A stretch of 47,580 nt of DNA, from the IMG/VR virus record IMGVR_UViG_3300025880_000024, positions 1 through 47,580 of that record; one strand, given 5' to 3'. Shown here in pieces: positions 14,720 to 21,154 of this stretch (positions within the stretch are counted from its first letter, which is position 1; the number at the start of each line of letters is the position of its first letter). Source of the stretch: a virus. The translations under genes were made by a program, and so were the position numbers. The notes beneath the pieces are model-generated. The model was not told the origin of the DNA. It made no database searches and saw nothing but the letters and a program-made list of their open reading frames with translations.

Positions 14720-14863
14720 TTATACGGTTTCAATACATATCGTTGTTTGTGATTGTGCTACAACTCGCATTGTTTTAGCATCGCTCAATAGTCTAAGAGC
14801 TGTTTTAGCGTTAAGACTCGATAAGAGACCTAGCGTTACTCCGTCCTTGATTATCTGGATCAT
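14720..14863 (-). CDS. Small hypothetical protein (47 aa)
   Basis: The product MIQIIKDGVTLGLLSSLNAK with the continuation TALRLLSDAKTMRVVAQ is a short alpha/beta sequence. AAAGGA lies seven bases upstream of the ATG. It is the second gene of the leftward early operon, after a hairpin. Confidence 0.6.
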   Translation of the reverse strand: MIQIIKDGVTLGLLSSLNAKTALRLLSDAKTMRVVAQSQTTICIETV

Positions 14864-14907
14864 ACTGTTTTCCTTTCATATGTTATCCATCAAAGTGTTA
14901 TTATGAA

Positions 14908-14929
14908 TAGCCACCTTGTTAGATGGCTA
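14908..14929 (-). terminator. 8-bp hairpin after the first early gene
   Basis: TAGCCATC-TAACAA-GGTGGCTA forms an 8-bp stem with one G-U pair, nine bases beyond the stop of the first early gene. No U run follows. It could be a partial terminator that makes the first gene the most abundant early message, or an RNA-processing site. Confidence 0.4.
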
Positions 14930-14937
14930 CCCTAATA

Positions 14938-15411
14938 TCACTTGGCATTTACGGCAGCGGCCAATGCTTCAAGTTGTCCTTTTGATGCTACCACGTTGAC
15001 CTTGTCATTCTTTGCAGCCTTTTCTAAACGCTTGACCAATTTGGCCATTTCTTCTGCAAGATTAAACTCATTACTTGATTCGCTTGCTTTTACAAAATCA
15101 ACCCAATGGCCTGTTACCGCATCAAGGTCGAATGTACCTTTTTTGTTATGAACGAATGTCTTATTCTCTGCGTCATAATCAGCCTTTGACCAATGATCAA
15201 TAAACTCAATAAGAGCCTTGACCCTAGATCCGTTGCCCATTTTAGCGACCAACAAATTGAGTAAAGCTACTTGACCAAATTCGGCATGATTAGCCATGGC
15301 TGATAGTGCTGCAATCTGGATCCTATCTTGAAGCTTAGTTGACGCAGCGCCGATTGCTTTGATTTCGTTTGTGAGTGCTTTTGTGTCTGTAATAATTGCT
15401 AAACGTGTCAT
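14938..15411 (-). CDS. First leftward early gene, unknown function (157 aa)
   Basis: The protein begins MTRLAIITDTKALTNEIKAI and is mostly helical, with an internal GHWVDF and a basic C-terminal helix region (VKRLEKAAKNDKVNVV). There is no membrane segment or cysteine. It is the first gene read leftward from the control region, directly behind a promoter that contains a palindrome, with AAAGGA upstream of the ATG. Promoter-proximal early phage proteins often block host functions or regulate later genes, and this one is a candidate DNA- or RNA-binding protein, but no motif shows it. Confidence 0.8.
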   Translation of the reverse strand: MTRLAIITDTKALTNEIKAIGAASTKLQDRIQIAALSAMANHAEFGQVALLNLLVAKMGNGSRVKALIEFIDHWSKADYDAENKTFVHNKKGTFDLDAVTGHWVDFVKASESSNEFNLAEEMAKLVKRLEKAAKNDKVNVVASKGQLEALAAAVNAK

Positions 15412-15437
15412 AATGTTTGTTCCTTTAATTATGCTAA

Positions 15438-15467
15438 ATTATACAATCACCATTGATTGCATAACAA
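15438..15467 (-). promoter_or_regulatory. Leftward early promoter with internal operator
   Basis: TTGTTA (15462-15467) and TATAAT (15438-15443, preceded by TTG) lie 18 bases apart on the minus strand, just upstream of the first early gene. The spacer holds the inverted repeat CAATCA-ATGG-TGATTG (15444-15459). A protein on this site would cover the promoter between -35 and -10, a classical repressor position. Confidence 0.65.
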
Positions 15468-15895
15468 CTCATAATCGAATTGTCAGATTAATGTAACACG
15501 TTCCCGCCCTAATCTATGTGAATCGATTCCCTCTATCTTAGATATTCAAACGAGGCCCAATATTAGGGATTCATTCAAACGGCCAAGATAAACAGTTTCA
15601 ACTAGCGTTATCGCGCCACCATATTCTATGCAAGTTTGCTTTCTATCTGTTTACTTGCGTTTGCTTTTCTTTAGGTTAAAGCTATAACCTTGCCAGACTC
15701 TGGACTGTGCTGGCGGACCTGTTTTTGGATGGCGAACCTCGCCTTATGGGATTACCTATGTTTACCCTCGTATTGTTAGCTGCGTCAAACGTCGTCTAGG
15801 TTTGCAGCGCCGTATCACTCGGCCGTCAGACTAAGAGGACTTTTGAACTATGGGCTGAAGGCCAGTTCGTTTTATGTCTCGTTTGTCTTGGATTT

Positions 15896-15924
15896 AACTT
15901 AAGTTTAGTTCAGACGGTTGTCAA
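15896..15924 (-). promoter_or_regulatory. Possible distal leftward promoter
   Basis: TTGACA (15919-15924) lies 17 bases from TAAGTT (15896-15901) on the minus strand. The -10 match is weak. If active it would transcribe about 480 bases of untranslated, structured leader before the first early gene. Confidence 0.35.
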
Positions 15925-15926
15925 CC

Positions 15927-16449
15927 CATTGATTTCATTGGATAAAATGAGTGTCAGTCTGGATTTATTCAATGTTTTCAATGGGTTAGCTGATTCGTAT
16001 TTATCTTAATTATTATTGAATTATTTAAACTTTCTTATAAGTCATTGATTTCATTAGATAAAACTTGTGATAATTGTTACAGTTTTAATATTATGTAATG
16101 ATTTCAATAGGTTATAAAGATCATAGTATAGATAATTAAGATTATGTAATGATTTCAATAGGTTAGAAGAAAAGAGGTTTGCTCAACCGCAAGATAATCA
16201 AGATTATTCAATGTTTTCAATAGGTTACAGGAATGGGGTTTTAGCGTCATAGTATTGGGGTCAAGTATCAGCATATAAGACCGAATCGGACCTATTAGGT
16301 CTAAGATCAGCGACTCAGATAATGAGGAAACGCGTATGCGCGTGAGATAGATCTTTCGGAATGTCAATGGGGTTAGCTATGCTATTGTAACATATCCGTT
16401 ATGATCTGTGGGAATGGGTCCTGTAAGTCATTGATTTCATTGGATAAAA
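15927..16449. repeat. Seven irregular 20-bp repeats (ATTGA-TT-TCAAT type)
   Basis: Type A, CATTGATTTCATTGGATAAAA with small changes, occurs at 15927, 16043 and 16429. Type B, TAATGATTTCAATAGGTTA or CAATGTTTTCAATAGGTTA, occurs at 15969, 16095, 16146 and 16208. All are in the same orientation, at intervals of 42-74 bases apart from the last. The shared core is the inverted repeat ATTGA-TT-TCAAT. They are probably sites for a sequence-specific protein in replication or early control. Confidence 0.85.
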
Positions 16450-16740
16450 ACCTTAGAATGACGGATCGTGTTTTTATGGGGTACGGGTAGGGAAAGCTAA
16501 AACAGCGCTGTATGGGCCGTTTTAGAGGGTCTAAGAGCGTCAATAGCTTATCACGGTTTATTGCAGGCTGTAACAATATGTGTAGTTGCATAAATGTCAC
16601 AGATGGGTCCGATGTGGTCCTATTCGTTTGATGGGTAGGTTATATATAAATAGTAGGTCCGATCCGTACCTATCCCAGATTCCAGACACGGTATGCGCAT
16701 ACATCATGGCTGCTATGCAGAAAACGCATGGCTGTCATAG

Positions 16741-16852
16741 TGTGACATATATACCACAGATCGTCATAGTGTGACCTTTATGCAACAGTGGGTGTTACAT
16801 TTGTGCAACAGTGTGACATATATACAACATATGGTGTGACATATGTGCAACA
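16741..16852. repeat. Five 18-bp iterons, plus one inverted copy nearby
   Basis: Copies of TGTGACATWTRTGCAACA start at 16741, 16770, 16793, 16812 and 16835, with one to three changes each. An inverted copy (TTGCATAAATGTCACA) lies at 16586-16601. Spacing of 19-29 bases places them on nearly the same face of the helix in part. A cluster of this form next to an AT-rich tract resembles replication iterons or an operator array. Confidence 0.9.
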
Positions 16853-16977
16853 GGGGGTGCTGGGGCCACCAGCCCTAGGGGCGTTATATACATGACCAAT
16901 GACAGCGGGGGGTATTTACGTCTTGTTAACCACTGAGCTAACAGATAGGTTTACAAAGCTTACTATTATCACTATTA

Positions 16978-16992
16978 GTGAACATTGTTCAC
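16978..16992. promoter_or_regulatory. Perfect 15-bp palindrome, candidate operator
   Basis: GTGAACATTGTTCAC is an exact odd palindrome about 115 bases upstream of the first rightward promoter. It resembles LexA-like GAAC-GTTC dyads but has a 3-base centre rather than the usual 4, so LexA binding is uncertain. A second palindrome, GCGGATATCCGC, lies at 17033-17044. Confidence 0.5.
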
Positions 16993-17105
16993 TCTCAGGA
17001 AACTAGACAGTTAGATCACATATTGAATATAAGCGGATATCCGCCTATGTAAGCCTCTGAGTACTCTATATAGGCAACATTCCGCCTACTAGTTCACTTT
17101 AGGGG

Positions 17106-17134
17106 TTGACATTCAGCTCAATACGTGGTATAAC
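17106..17134 (+). promoter_or_regulatory. Sigma70-type promoter P1, rightward
   Basis: TTGACA (17106-17111) is followed after 17 bases by TATAAC (17129-17134). The transcript would begin near 17141 and run through the AT-rich repeat tract before the first rightward gene. The hairpin TTAGG-TTCGCG-CCTAA at 17358-17373 lies between P1 and P2. Confidence 0.8.
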
Positions 17135-17148
17135 TGTACTTATAGTAT

Positions 17149-17350
17149 AACATAATGAGATTATAGAGTATACTTAAAGTATTATAACTCTAATTAATAA
17201 TACTACTTAGTTAATACTAACTATAAGTAATACTATAAGTATACTTAAAGGTACTTTAAGACTATAAGTAATACTATAAGTATACTTAGAGTATATAATA
17301 ACTCCTATATTATTAATATTAAAGTAGATACTTAAAGTATACTTATAGTA
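17149..17350. repeat. AT-rich tract with TATACTT/AAGTATA repeats
   Basis: The tract contains many copies of TATACTTAAAGTAT-like half-palindromes. Two exact copies of a 28-base unit occur at 17220-17247 and 17261-17288, 41 bases apart. The composition is nearly all A and T, suited to DNA melting or to binding of a regulator that also recognises the palindrome at 10156-10172. Confidence 0.75.
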
Positions 17351-17454
17351 CCATATTTTAGGTTCGCGCCTAACAGTTATACTTTAAGTAATACTCTTAT
17401 AGGCTATATTTGTCGCAGTACAATAAGTATTTAACCTTCAAGTACACTTTTATC

Positions 17455-17483
17455 TTGACAAATAGAGACTTCTATGGTATAAC
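17455..17483 (+). promoter_or_regulatory. Sigma70-type promoter P2, rightward
   Basis: TTGACA (17455-17460), 17 bases, TATAAC (17478-17483). Transcription should start near 17490, only a few bases before a 15-codon leader ORF. It serves the lysis operon. Confidence 0.82.
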
Positions 17484-17497
17484 TGAGGAGTCCTGTA

Positions 17498-17545
17498 ATG
17501 AAAACTAACAGTAGCAACAGCATCAACAACACGTATCAATACTAG
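17498..17545 (+). CDS. Possible 15-aa leader peptide
   Basis: GAGGAG precedes an ATG that opens a frame of 15 codons reading MKTNSSNSINNTYQY. It ends 18 bases before the start of the asparagine-rich gene, whose beginning (MSTNSTITSYFSNNN) is similar in composition. It may be a leader peptide that sets translation of the next gene, or a decayed duplicate of its 5' end. Confidence 0.35.
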   Translation: MKTNSSNSINNTYQY

Positions 17546-17563
17546 CAACGTAAGCAGGACAAC

Positions 17564-17884
17564 ATGAGTACTAACAGTACAATTACTTCTTATTTCTCTA
17601 ATAATAATAATAATAATAACCTTAACAGAAAACCACTTGACGCAGACAGTATACTAGAAGACTTCTATTCAGCTCTAGCAGATGGCGACATAAAGGCTAT
17701 TAGGAATATACATATACCACGTTCTGATGTATTCTATGTTAGACAGAAGTACTTTATAGACACGGGTGAGTGGATAACCTTAGATCGAATGGAACGCTGT
17801 ATGTACCTTGAAGGGTTACTATCAGCTTCTGAAGTAAGAGACCCTGATCGTGTTAGAGATTGGGAATACACAACGACAAACTAG
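17564..17884 (+). CDS. Hypothetical protein with polyasparagine N-terminus (106 aa)
   Basis: This is the first clear rightward gene. The N-terminus has seven consecutive Asn encoded by an AAT/AAC microsatellite, followed by a compact alpha/beta region (DADSILEDFYSALADGDIKA, RMERCMYLEGLLSASEVRD). AGCAGGAC precedes the ATG. No family is recognised. The repeat could vary in length by slippage. Confidence 0.75.
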   Translation: MSTNSTITSYFSNNNNNNNLNRKPLDADSILEDFYSALADGDIKAIRNIHIPRSDVFYVRQKYFIDTGEWITLDRMERCMYLEGLLSASEVRDPDRVRDWEYTTTN

Positions 17885-17895
17885 GAGAGTCTACC

Positions 17896-18183
17896 ATGAA
17901 TACGTACATTAAGACAATAACTCTTATTACCTTATTAGCTATAACCACTGCGACAGCTACACAGGCTCACACAGTTACTGTTAAGCATACACCTTACACA
18001 GATGAGCAAGTTATAGTAGCTACAGTTGGCTGTGCTGTTCTCTTTGGAGCACTTGCAGCAATGACTAGCGGTATCTCTACAGCTGTGGGAGCAATAGCAG
18101 GTGGCTCAGTATGTGCTGTTGGCTTTGGAGAAGACTATATCAAACATGATGGTCGTATCGTAGGTTACGAATCAGGAGCGTAA
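17896..18183 (+). CDS. Exported/membrane protein with signal peptide (95 aa)
   Basis: I use the ATG at 17896, after AGGAGAG, rather than an earlier in-frame ATG inside the preceding gene. The first 24 residues (MNTYIKTITLITLLAITTAT plus ATQA) form a signal peptide with an A-x-A-like cleavage site before HTVTVKH. A second hydrophobic, glycine-rich segment (VIVATVGCAVLFGALAAMTS...) spans about residues 45-80. There is no lipobox at the cleavage site. Its place directly before the endolysin suggests a role in lysis or envelope, not otherwise shown. Confidence 0.7.
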   Translation: MNTYIKTITLITLLAITTATATQAHTVTVKHTPYTDEQVIVATVGCAVLFGALAAMTSGISTAVGAIAGGSVCAVGFGEDYIKHDGRIVGYESGA

Positions 18184-18192
18184 TGAATCATA

Positions 18193-18894
18193 ATGACTCA
18201 GACAACAAGTGATAAAGGTATATACGCACTCGTACAACATGAGGGTGTAGTGCCTGCTCCCTACTTCGACTCTGTAGGTGTTCTCACTTACGGTATTGGA
18301 CATACTAAGGCGGCTGGGTCTCCTGATCCAGCTAGTCTACCTAAAGGTATGCCTTCCAGTTCTAACCTAGACGATGCGCTTGAGGATGTGTGTCAAGTAT
18401 TTAAGATTGACTTAGCTAAGTATGAAGCTGCCGTAGCTAAAGCTATAACAGTACCAGTTGAGCAACACCAGTTTGATGCAGCTGTAAGCTTTCATTATAA
18501 CACAGGTGCTATCTCCTCAGCTACTTGGGTTAAGACTCTAAACTCTGGTAATACTTCCTTAGCTGCTGATCAGATAATGAATTGGACTAAACCACCTGAG
18601 ATTATACCCCGTAGACAAGCTGAACAAGACTTGTTTCGTAATGGTATCTACCCAGAAGATAATGTTATTGTATGGAAAGTAGACTCAGCCTGTAAGGTTA
18701 TATGGGATCCTGCCTGTACTCTTACCTCTTCTGAGGTACTAGGATACCTTAATTATAATGATAATGATATTAATAATGATAATGATGCATATACAAAAGA
18801 TAAGGGCAGTCAAACATCTAGTTCAACTGTAAGCTGCCCCACCTGTAAAGGTTCAGGTGTCGTTTCGAGCAGGAGACGTAACAAGAGGGGCTAA
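18193..18894 (+). CDS. Endolysin, T4-type GH24 lysozyme
   Basis: The 233-residue protein has the T4-lysozyme catalytic triad with exact spacing: E17 (QHEG), D26 (YFDSVG) and T32 (LTYGIGHT). This enzyme cuts the MurNAc-GlcNAc bond of peptidoglycan. No signal peptide is seen, so it should depend on a holin. After the lysozyme domain (to about residue 165) comes an Asn/Asp-rich linker and an unusual C-terminus, SCPTCKGSGVVSSRRRNKRG, with one CxxCxGxG unit as in DnaJ zinc fingers and a basic tail. The ribosome-binding site AGGAG lies 14 bases upstream, and a nine-codon frame overlapping the previous stop may couple translation. Confidence 0.92.
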   Translation: MTQTTSDKGIYALVQHEGVVPAPYFDSVGVLTYGIGHTKAAGSPDPASLPKGMPSSSNLDDALEDVCQVFKIDLAKYEAAVAKAITVPVEQHQFDAAVSFHYNTGAISSATWVKTLNSGNTSLAADQIMNWTKPPEIIPRRQAEQDLFRNGIYPEDNVIVWKVDSACKVIWDPACTLTSSEVLGYLNYNDNDINNDNDAYTKDKGSQTSSSTVSCPTCKGSGVVSSRRRNKRG

Positions 18895-18934
18895 TTCACC
18901 CATACTTAAAGAGACATAAGACTGGAGAGATCTG

Positions 18935-19135
18935 ATGTCATCAGAAAGAGAAGAATTAGAAAGGCAGATTAACAAACTAACGATTAAACAAGCACTGCTT
19001 GAACAAGCAGTTAACGACTTAAAGCAAGATCAGACAAGCAAGGAAGCCTTCACAGAAAAGGTACAATTCTTCTTAATCGGCGGTGTAATATCTGCAATAC
19101 TAGCATTTGTCGTAAAGGGAGGTCTTTCGCTATGA
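18935..19135 (+). CDS. XhlA-like coiled-coil plus TM lysis protein (66 aa)
   Basis: The N-terminal 40 residues are a coiled coil (REELERQINKLTIKQALLEQ) and the C-terminal part is one TM segment (FFLIGGVISAILAFVVKGG). This layout is that of the XhlA/haemolysin family found in phage lysis cassettes. GGAGAG lies upstream. Stop and next start overlap as ATGA. Confidence 0.65.
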   Translation: MSSEREELERQINKLTIKQALLEQAVNDLKQDQTSKEAFTEKVQFFLIGGVISAILAFVVKGGLSL

Positions 19136-19338
19136 CTCTTAATTTAAAGAATACAGTAGTTAATATACCATCTATGGTGGCGGGGGCAGTCGTATTTGGT
19201 TTAATAATCTATTGGATTTTACTGTTTATCAGTATATCACACACATACGACTTTCAATCCAAAAGAGAAAGGATAGGTTTAGGATGTACTCAGTGTACCT
19301 CGATACCTTTTCAACAGCTTGGGCTTGTATCTTATTAA
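19132..19338 (+). CDS. Small membrane protein (68 aa)
   Basis: One strong TM segment (MVAGAVVFGLIIYWILLFIS) is followed by a soluble tail with cysteines. The start overlaps the stop of the previous gene by ATGA, which supports translation. The last 55 bases overlap the next gene in another frame. It may be part of the holin set. Confidence 0.55.
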   Translation: MTLNLKNTVVNIPSMVAGAVVFGLIIYWILLFISISHTYDFQSKRERIGLGCTQCTSIPFQQLGLVSY

Positions 19339-19553
19339 TCATTACAGCCTCCCTAATATACAAACACAAAGGTAAGTTAGAAGTCTATCTAACGATACTA
19401 GCTTGCTTATTATACTTAATCGCACAGACAGGATGGACTACCGCCTACTTCAATGGAATACTCTGGGGGGCCGACATATTCAACTATGTATGGTTCGCAT
19501 TTAATACCACTGTCTTTGCCACTCTTACAATATACTTAAGGAAACTAAAGTAA
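19284..19553 (+). CDS. Three-TM membrane protein, holin-like (89 aa)
   Basis: I set the start at MYSVYLDTFSTAWACILL, preceded by AAAGGATAGG. Three hydrophobic segments are visible (CILLIITASLIY, YLTILACLLYLIAQTGW, YVWFAFNTTVFATLTIYL). Similar three-helix proteins with FNT motifs occur in marine myo- and podoviruses. It ends in a TAATG overlap with the GTA-type holin. Confidence 0.65.
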   Translation: MYSVYLDTFSTAWACILLIITASLIYKHKGKLEVYLTILACLLYLIAQTGWTTAYFNGILWGADIFNYVWFAFNTTVFATLTIYLRKLK

Positions 19554-19963
19554 TGGCTTTACCTGCACTTATACCTTTGTTAGCTCCTCTCTTAGGAGAT
19601 ATAGTTAAAAAGGTTGTACCTGACAAGAACTTAGCTGAGAAGATAGAACGTGAAACTACACTTGCTCTAATTCAGAAGTCTGATTCTCTTACACAGATTC
19701 AAGGAGAGATTGTATTAGCTGAGGCTAAGTCAGACAGTTGGATCACCTCATCGTGGCGTCCTTTGCTTATGATGGTCTCCGTACTTATTATAGCTATCAA
19801 CTTCTTAATAATACCTGTTGTAGCTATGGCCTACCCGCCTGTTACTTCCAATATGATAGACTTCCCTAACCAACTGTGGACTCTTCTACAGATTGGTGTA
19901 GGCGGTTATATTGTAGGTCGTAGTGGTGAGAAGATCATTAAGAACTGGGATCACTCTAAGTGA
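19553..19963 (+). CDS. Holin of the GTA 3TM family
   Basis: The 136-residue protein matches the family of holins linked to gene-transfer-agent release in alphaproteobacteria: an N-terminal hydrophobic stretch (ALPALIPLLAPLLGDIVKKV), a helical middle, then ITSSWRPLLMMVSVLIIAIN and a C-terminal GVGGYIVGRSGEKIIKNW. Holins make the inner-membrane lesions that release the endolysin. It lies in a tight run of membrane protein genes. This family call is one hint for an alphaproteobacterial host. Confidence 0.8.
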   Translation: MALPALIPLLAPLLGDIVKKVVPDKNLAEKIERETTLALIQKSDSLTQIQGEIVLAEAKSDSWITSSWRPLLMMVSVLIIAINFLIIPVVAMAYPPVTSNMIDFPNQLWTLLQIGVGGYIVGRSGEKIIKNWDHSK

Positions 19964-20241
19964 CTCCTCTAGAGGAGATAGATATTGAAGATCGTAAGCG
20001 TCAGATGTTTGATGCTGATAAGAAACGTGACGCTGAGAGGAATATGTCGTATGCTGCTCTAGCTGGTATGCTGGCATTTCCTCTTCTTATTATCATCTCC
20101 TCCTTTTTAGGTTTAGATAAAGCTGCAACACTTCTAGCTGACATAGCAGGTATCTCTTATATAGCAGTCAGCGCTGTATTAGGTAGCTACTTTGGGTTTA
20201 ACACTCTATCGGAGCTTAAGAATCATGCCAAAGGTAAATGA
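19960..20241 (+). CDS. Two-TM membrane protein (93 aa)
   Basis: The start codon is GTG overlapping the holin stop (GTGA). A charged N-terminus (EEIDIEDRKRQMFDADKKRD) is followed by two TM segments (AALAGMLAFPLLIIISSFLG and LADIAGISYIAVSAVLGSYF). This is a holin or anti-holin type topology. No family is certain. Confidence 0.65.
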   Translation: MTPLEEIDIEDRKRQMFDADKKRDAERNMSYAALAGMLAFPLLIIISSFLGLDKAATLLADIAGISYIAVSAVLGSYFGFNTLSELKNHAKGK

Positions 20242-20518
20242 CAATACAGATATTACACTACCTGTTAAGAATCTAATAGCTATTGTTATTGCTACAGGCT
20301 TAGCTGCTACAGCTTACTTTGAGATACAGAATAGATTAACCCATTTGGGCTTTCAACAAGAAGTTATTTGGACTAAGGTTAGGGAAGCAGAGGAGTATAT
20401 AAATACATTTGATCCAAAAGAAGCTGTAGAGTACCATATAACTAAACAATATAAGTTAGAATTACTATTAAATAACGTAATAACTAGGCTAGAACAACTA
20501 GAAGAGAAAAGGAAGTAA
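20225..20518 (+). CDS. Single-TM coiled-coil protein, spanin-like (97 aa)
   Basis: The start is set at MPKVNDNTDITLPVKN with GGAG ten bases upstream; it overlaps the previous gene by 17 bases. A TM segment near the N-terminus (LIAIVIATGLAATAYF) is followed by a long charged helical region (VREAEEYINTF to RLEQLEEKRK). An inner-membrane spanin has this topology, but no matching outer-membrane lipoprotein gene is visible nearby. Confidence 0.6.
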   Translation: MPKVNDNTDITLPVKNLIAIVIATGLAATAYFEIQNRLTHLGFQQEVIWTKVREAEEYINTFDPKEAVEYHITKQYKLELLLNNVITRLEQLEEKRK

Positions 20519-20521
20519 GAT

Positions 20522-20968
20522 ATGGGAAGTTTAAGAAAAGGCACAGGCGATCCTGTTGTAAAACCTGGACGTGGAGGTAAAAGCACTGGTGGAAGTGGTG
20601 GTAGTACCAGAAAAGGTTCTTCGGCTGCGCCCTCAACATCAAAGTATCCAAAGGGACGTCCTAGCAGTACGGGTTCTTATGACAAGGGTATGCCGTCTGA
20701 TAGTAAACCTAGAGACTATTTCACTAAGTCAGAGGGTGGTGCACCTAAAAGTCCTTTAAAGAAGAAGAAGAAGAGTGACAGCACAACATCCACACCATCC
20801 AAACCATCTTATAAATCTAAAGCATCTCCTTCCAGTAAAGGTAGCCCTAAGAAAGCTCCTAAGAAGTCTCCTAAGAAGAGTGGCTCCTCTACTAAAGGTA
20901 AGGGTCCAATGCGGTTCTCAGCTAAAGCTGGAGCTTCTGTACCTCCTAATAGAATGGCTAAGAAGTAA
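20522..20968 (+). CDS. Histone H1-like basic disordered protein (148 aa)
   Basis: This protein is made almost only of Ser, Lys, Gly, Pro and Thr and is predicted to be fully disordered. It contains SPKKAPKKSPKK and several SSKG/KSPLKKKKK segments; SPKK units are the DNA minor-groove-binding repeats of H1 and sperm histones. It lies between lysis and packaging genes. It may bind phage or host DNA, or be a packaged DNA-condensing protein; no direct proof. Confidence 0.7.
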   Translation: MGSLRKGTGDPVVKPGRGGKSTGGSGGSTRKGSSAAPSTSKYPKGRPSSTGSYDKGMPSDSKPRDYFTKSEGGAPKSPLKKKKKSDSTTSTPSKPSYKSKASPSSKGSPKKAPKKSPKKSGSSTKGKGPMRFSAKAGASVPPNRMAKK

Positions 20969-20994
20969 TAACAATCTAAAGAATGGTGATAGAT

Positions 20995-21153
20995 ATGCAA
21001 AGCACAGTCATACGTGACGTTAAGAACAGTGGAACAGCTAGTGGTGACATAAATATGGTCATCAAAGAGCCTGACACACCTTCTACTTCAAAGAATAACG
21101 CAGGTAGTCCCAAAGGTGGGACTGCTTCGTCTTCTATTAATAAAGGTTTATAA
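20995..21153 (+). CDS. Small disordered protein (52 aa)
   Basis: The product begins MQSTVIRDVKNSGTASGDIN and is rich in Ser, Thr, Lys and Gly. An in-frame ATG at 20983 would add four residues. TGGTGA precedes the chosen ATG. It ends two bases before the GTG start of the next gene, which favours a real gene. Confidence 0.5.
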   Translation: MQSTVIRDVKNSGTASGDINMVIKEPDTPSTSKNNAGSPKGGTASSSINKGL

Positions 21154-21154
21154 A

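Larger units (their letters stand above)
15412..17563. other. 2.15-kb non-coding control region, candidate origin
   Basis: No convincing gene lies here; the few short frames have no ribosome-binding sites and cross repeats. From left to right it holds the leftward early promoter, a relatively GC-rich segment with several small stems (about 15560-15900), a family of seven 20-bp repeats (15927-16449), palindromes such as CCGAATCGG (16281-16289) and GACCTATTAGGTC (16289-16301), the stem ACGCG-TATG-CGCGT (16330-16343), five 18-bp iterons (16741-16852), palindromes at 16978 and 17033, and an AT-rich tract with rightward promoters. Iterons plus an adjacent AT-rich tract at the transcription divergence are what one expects of a replication origin. 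That role is inference. Confidence 0.7.

Noticed and set aside
15927-16449. CRISPR-like array
   Set aside because: Repeats are imperfect, of two subtypes, and spaced irregularly (42-221 bases); there is no cas gene in the window.
16155-16774. Three short open frames (70, 72 and 62 codons) in the control region
   Set aside because: They have no ribosome-binding site, cross the repeat families, and have unlikely protein composition.
16978-16992. LexA box
   Set aside because: GAAC-N3-GTTC differs in spacing from known boxes; kept only as a palindrome of unknown partner.
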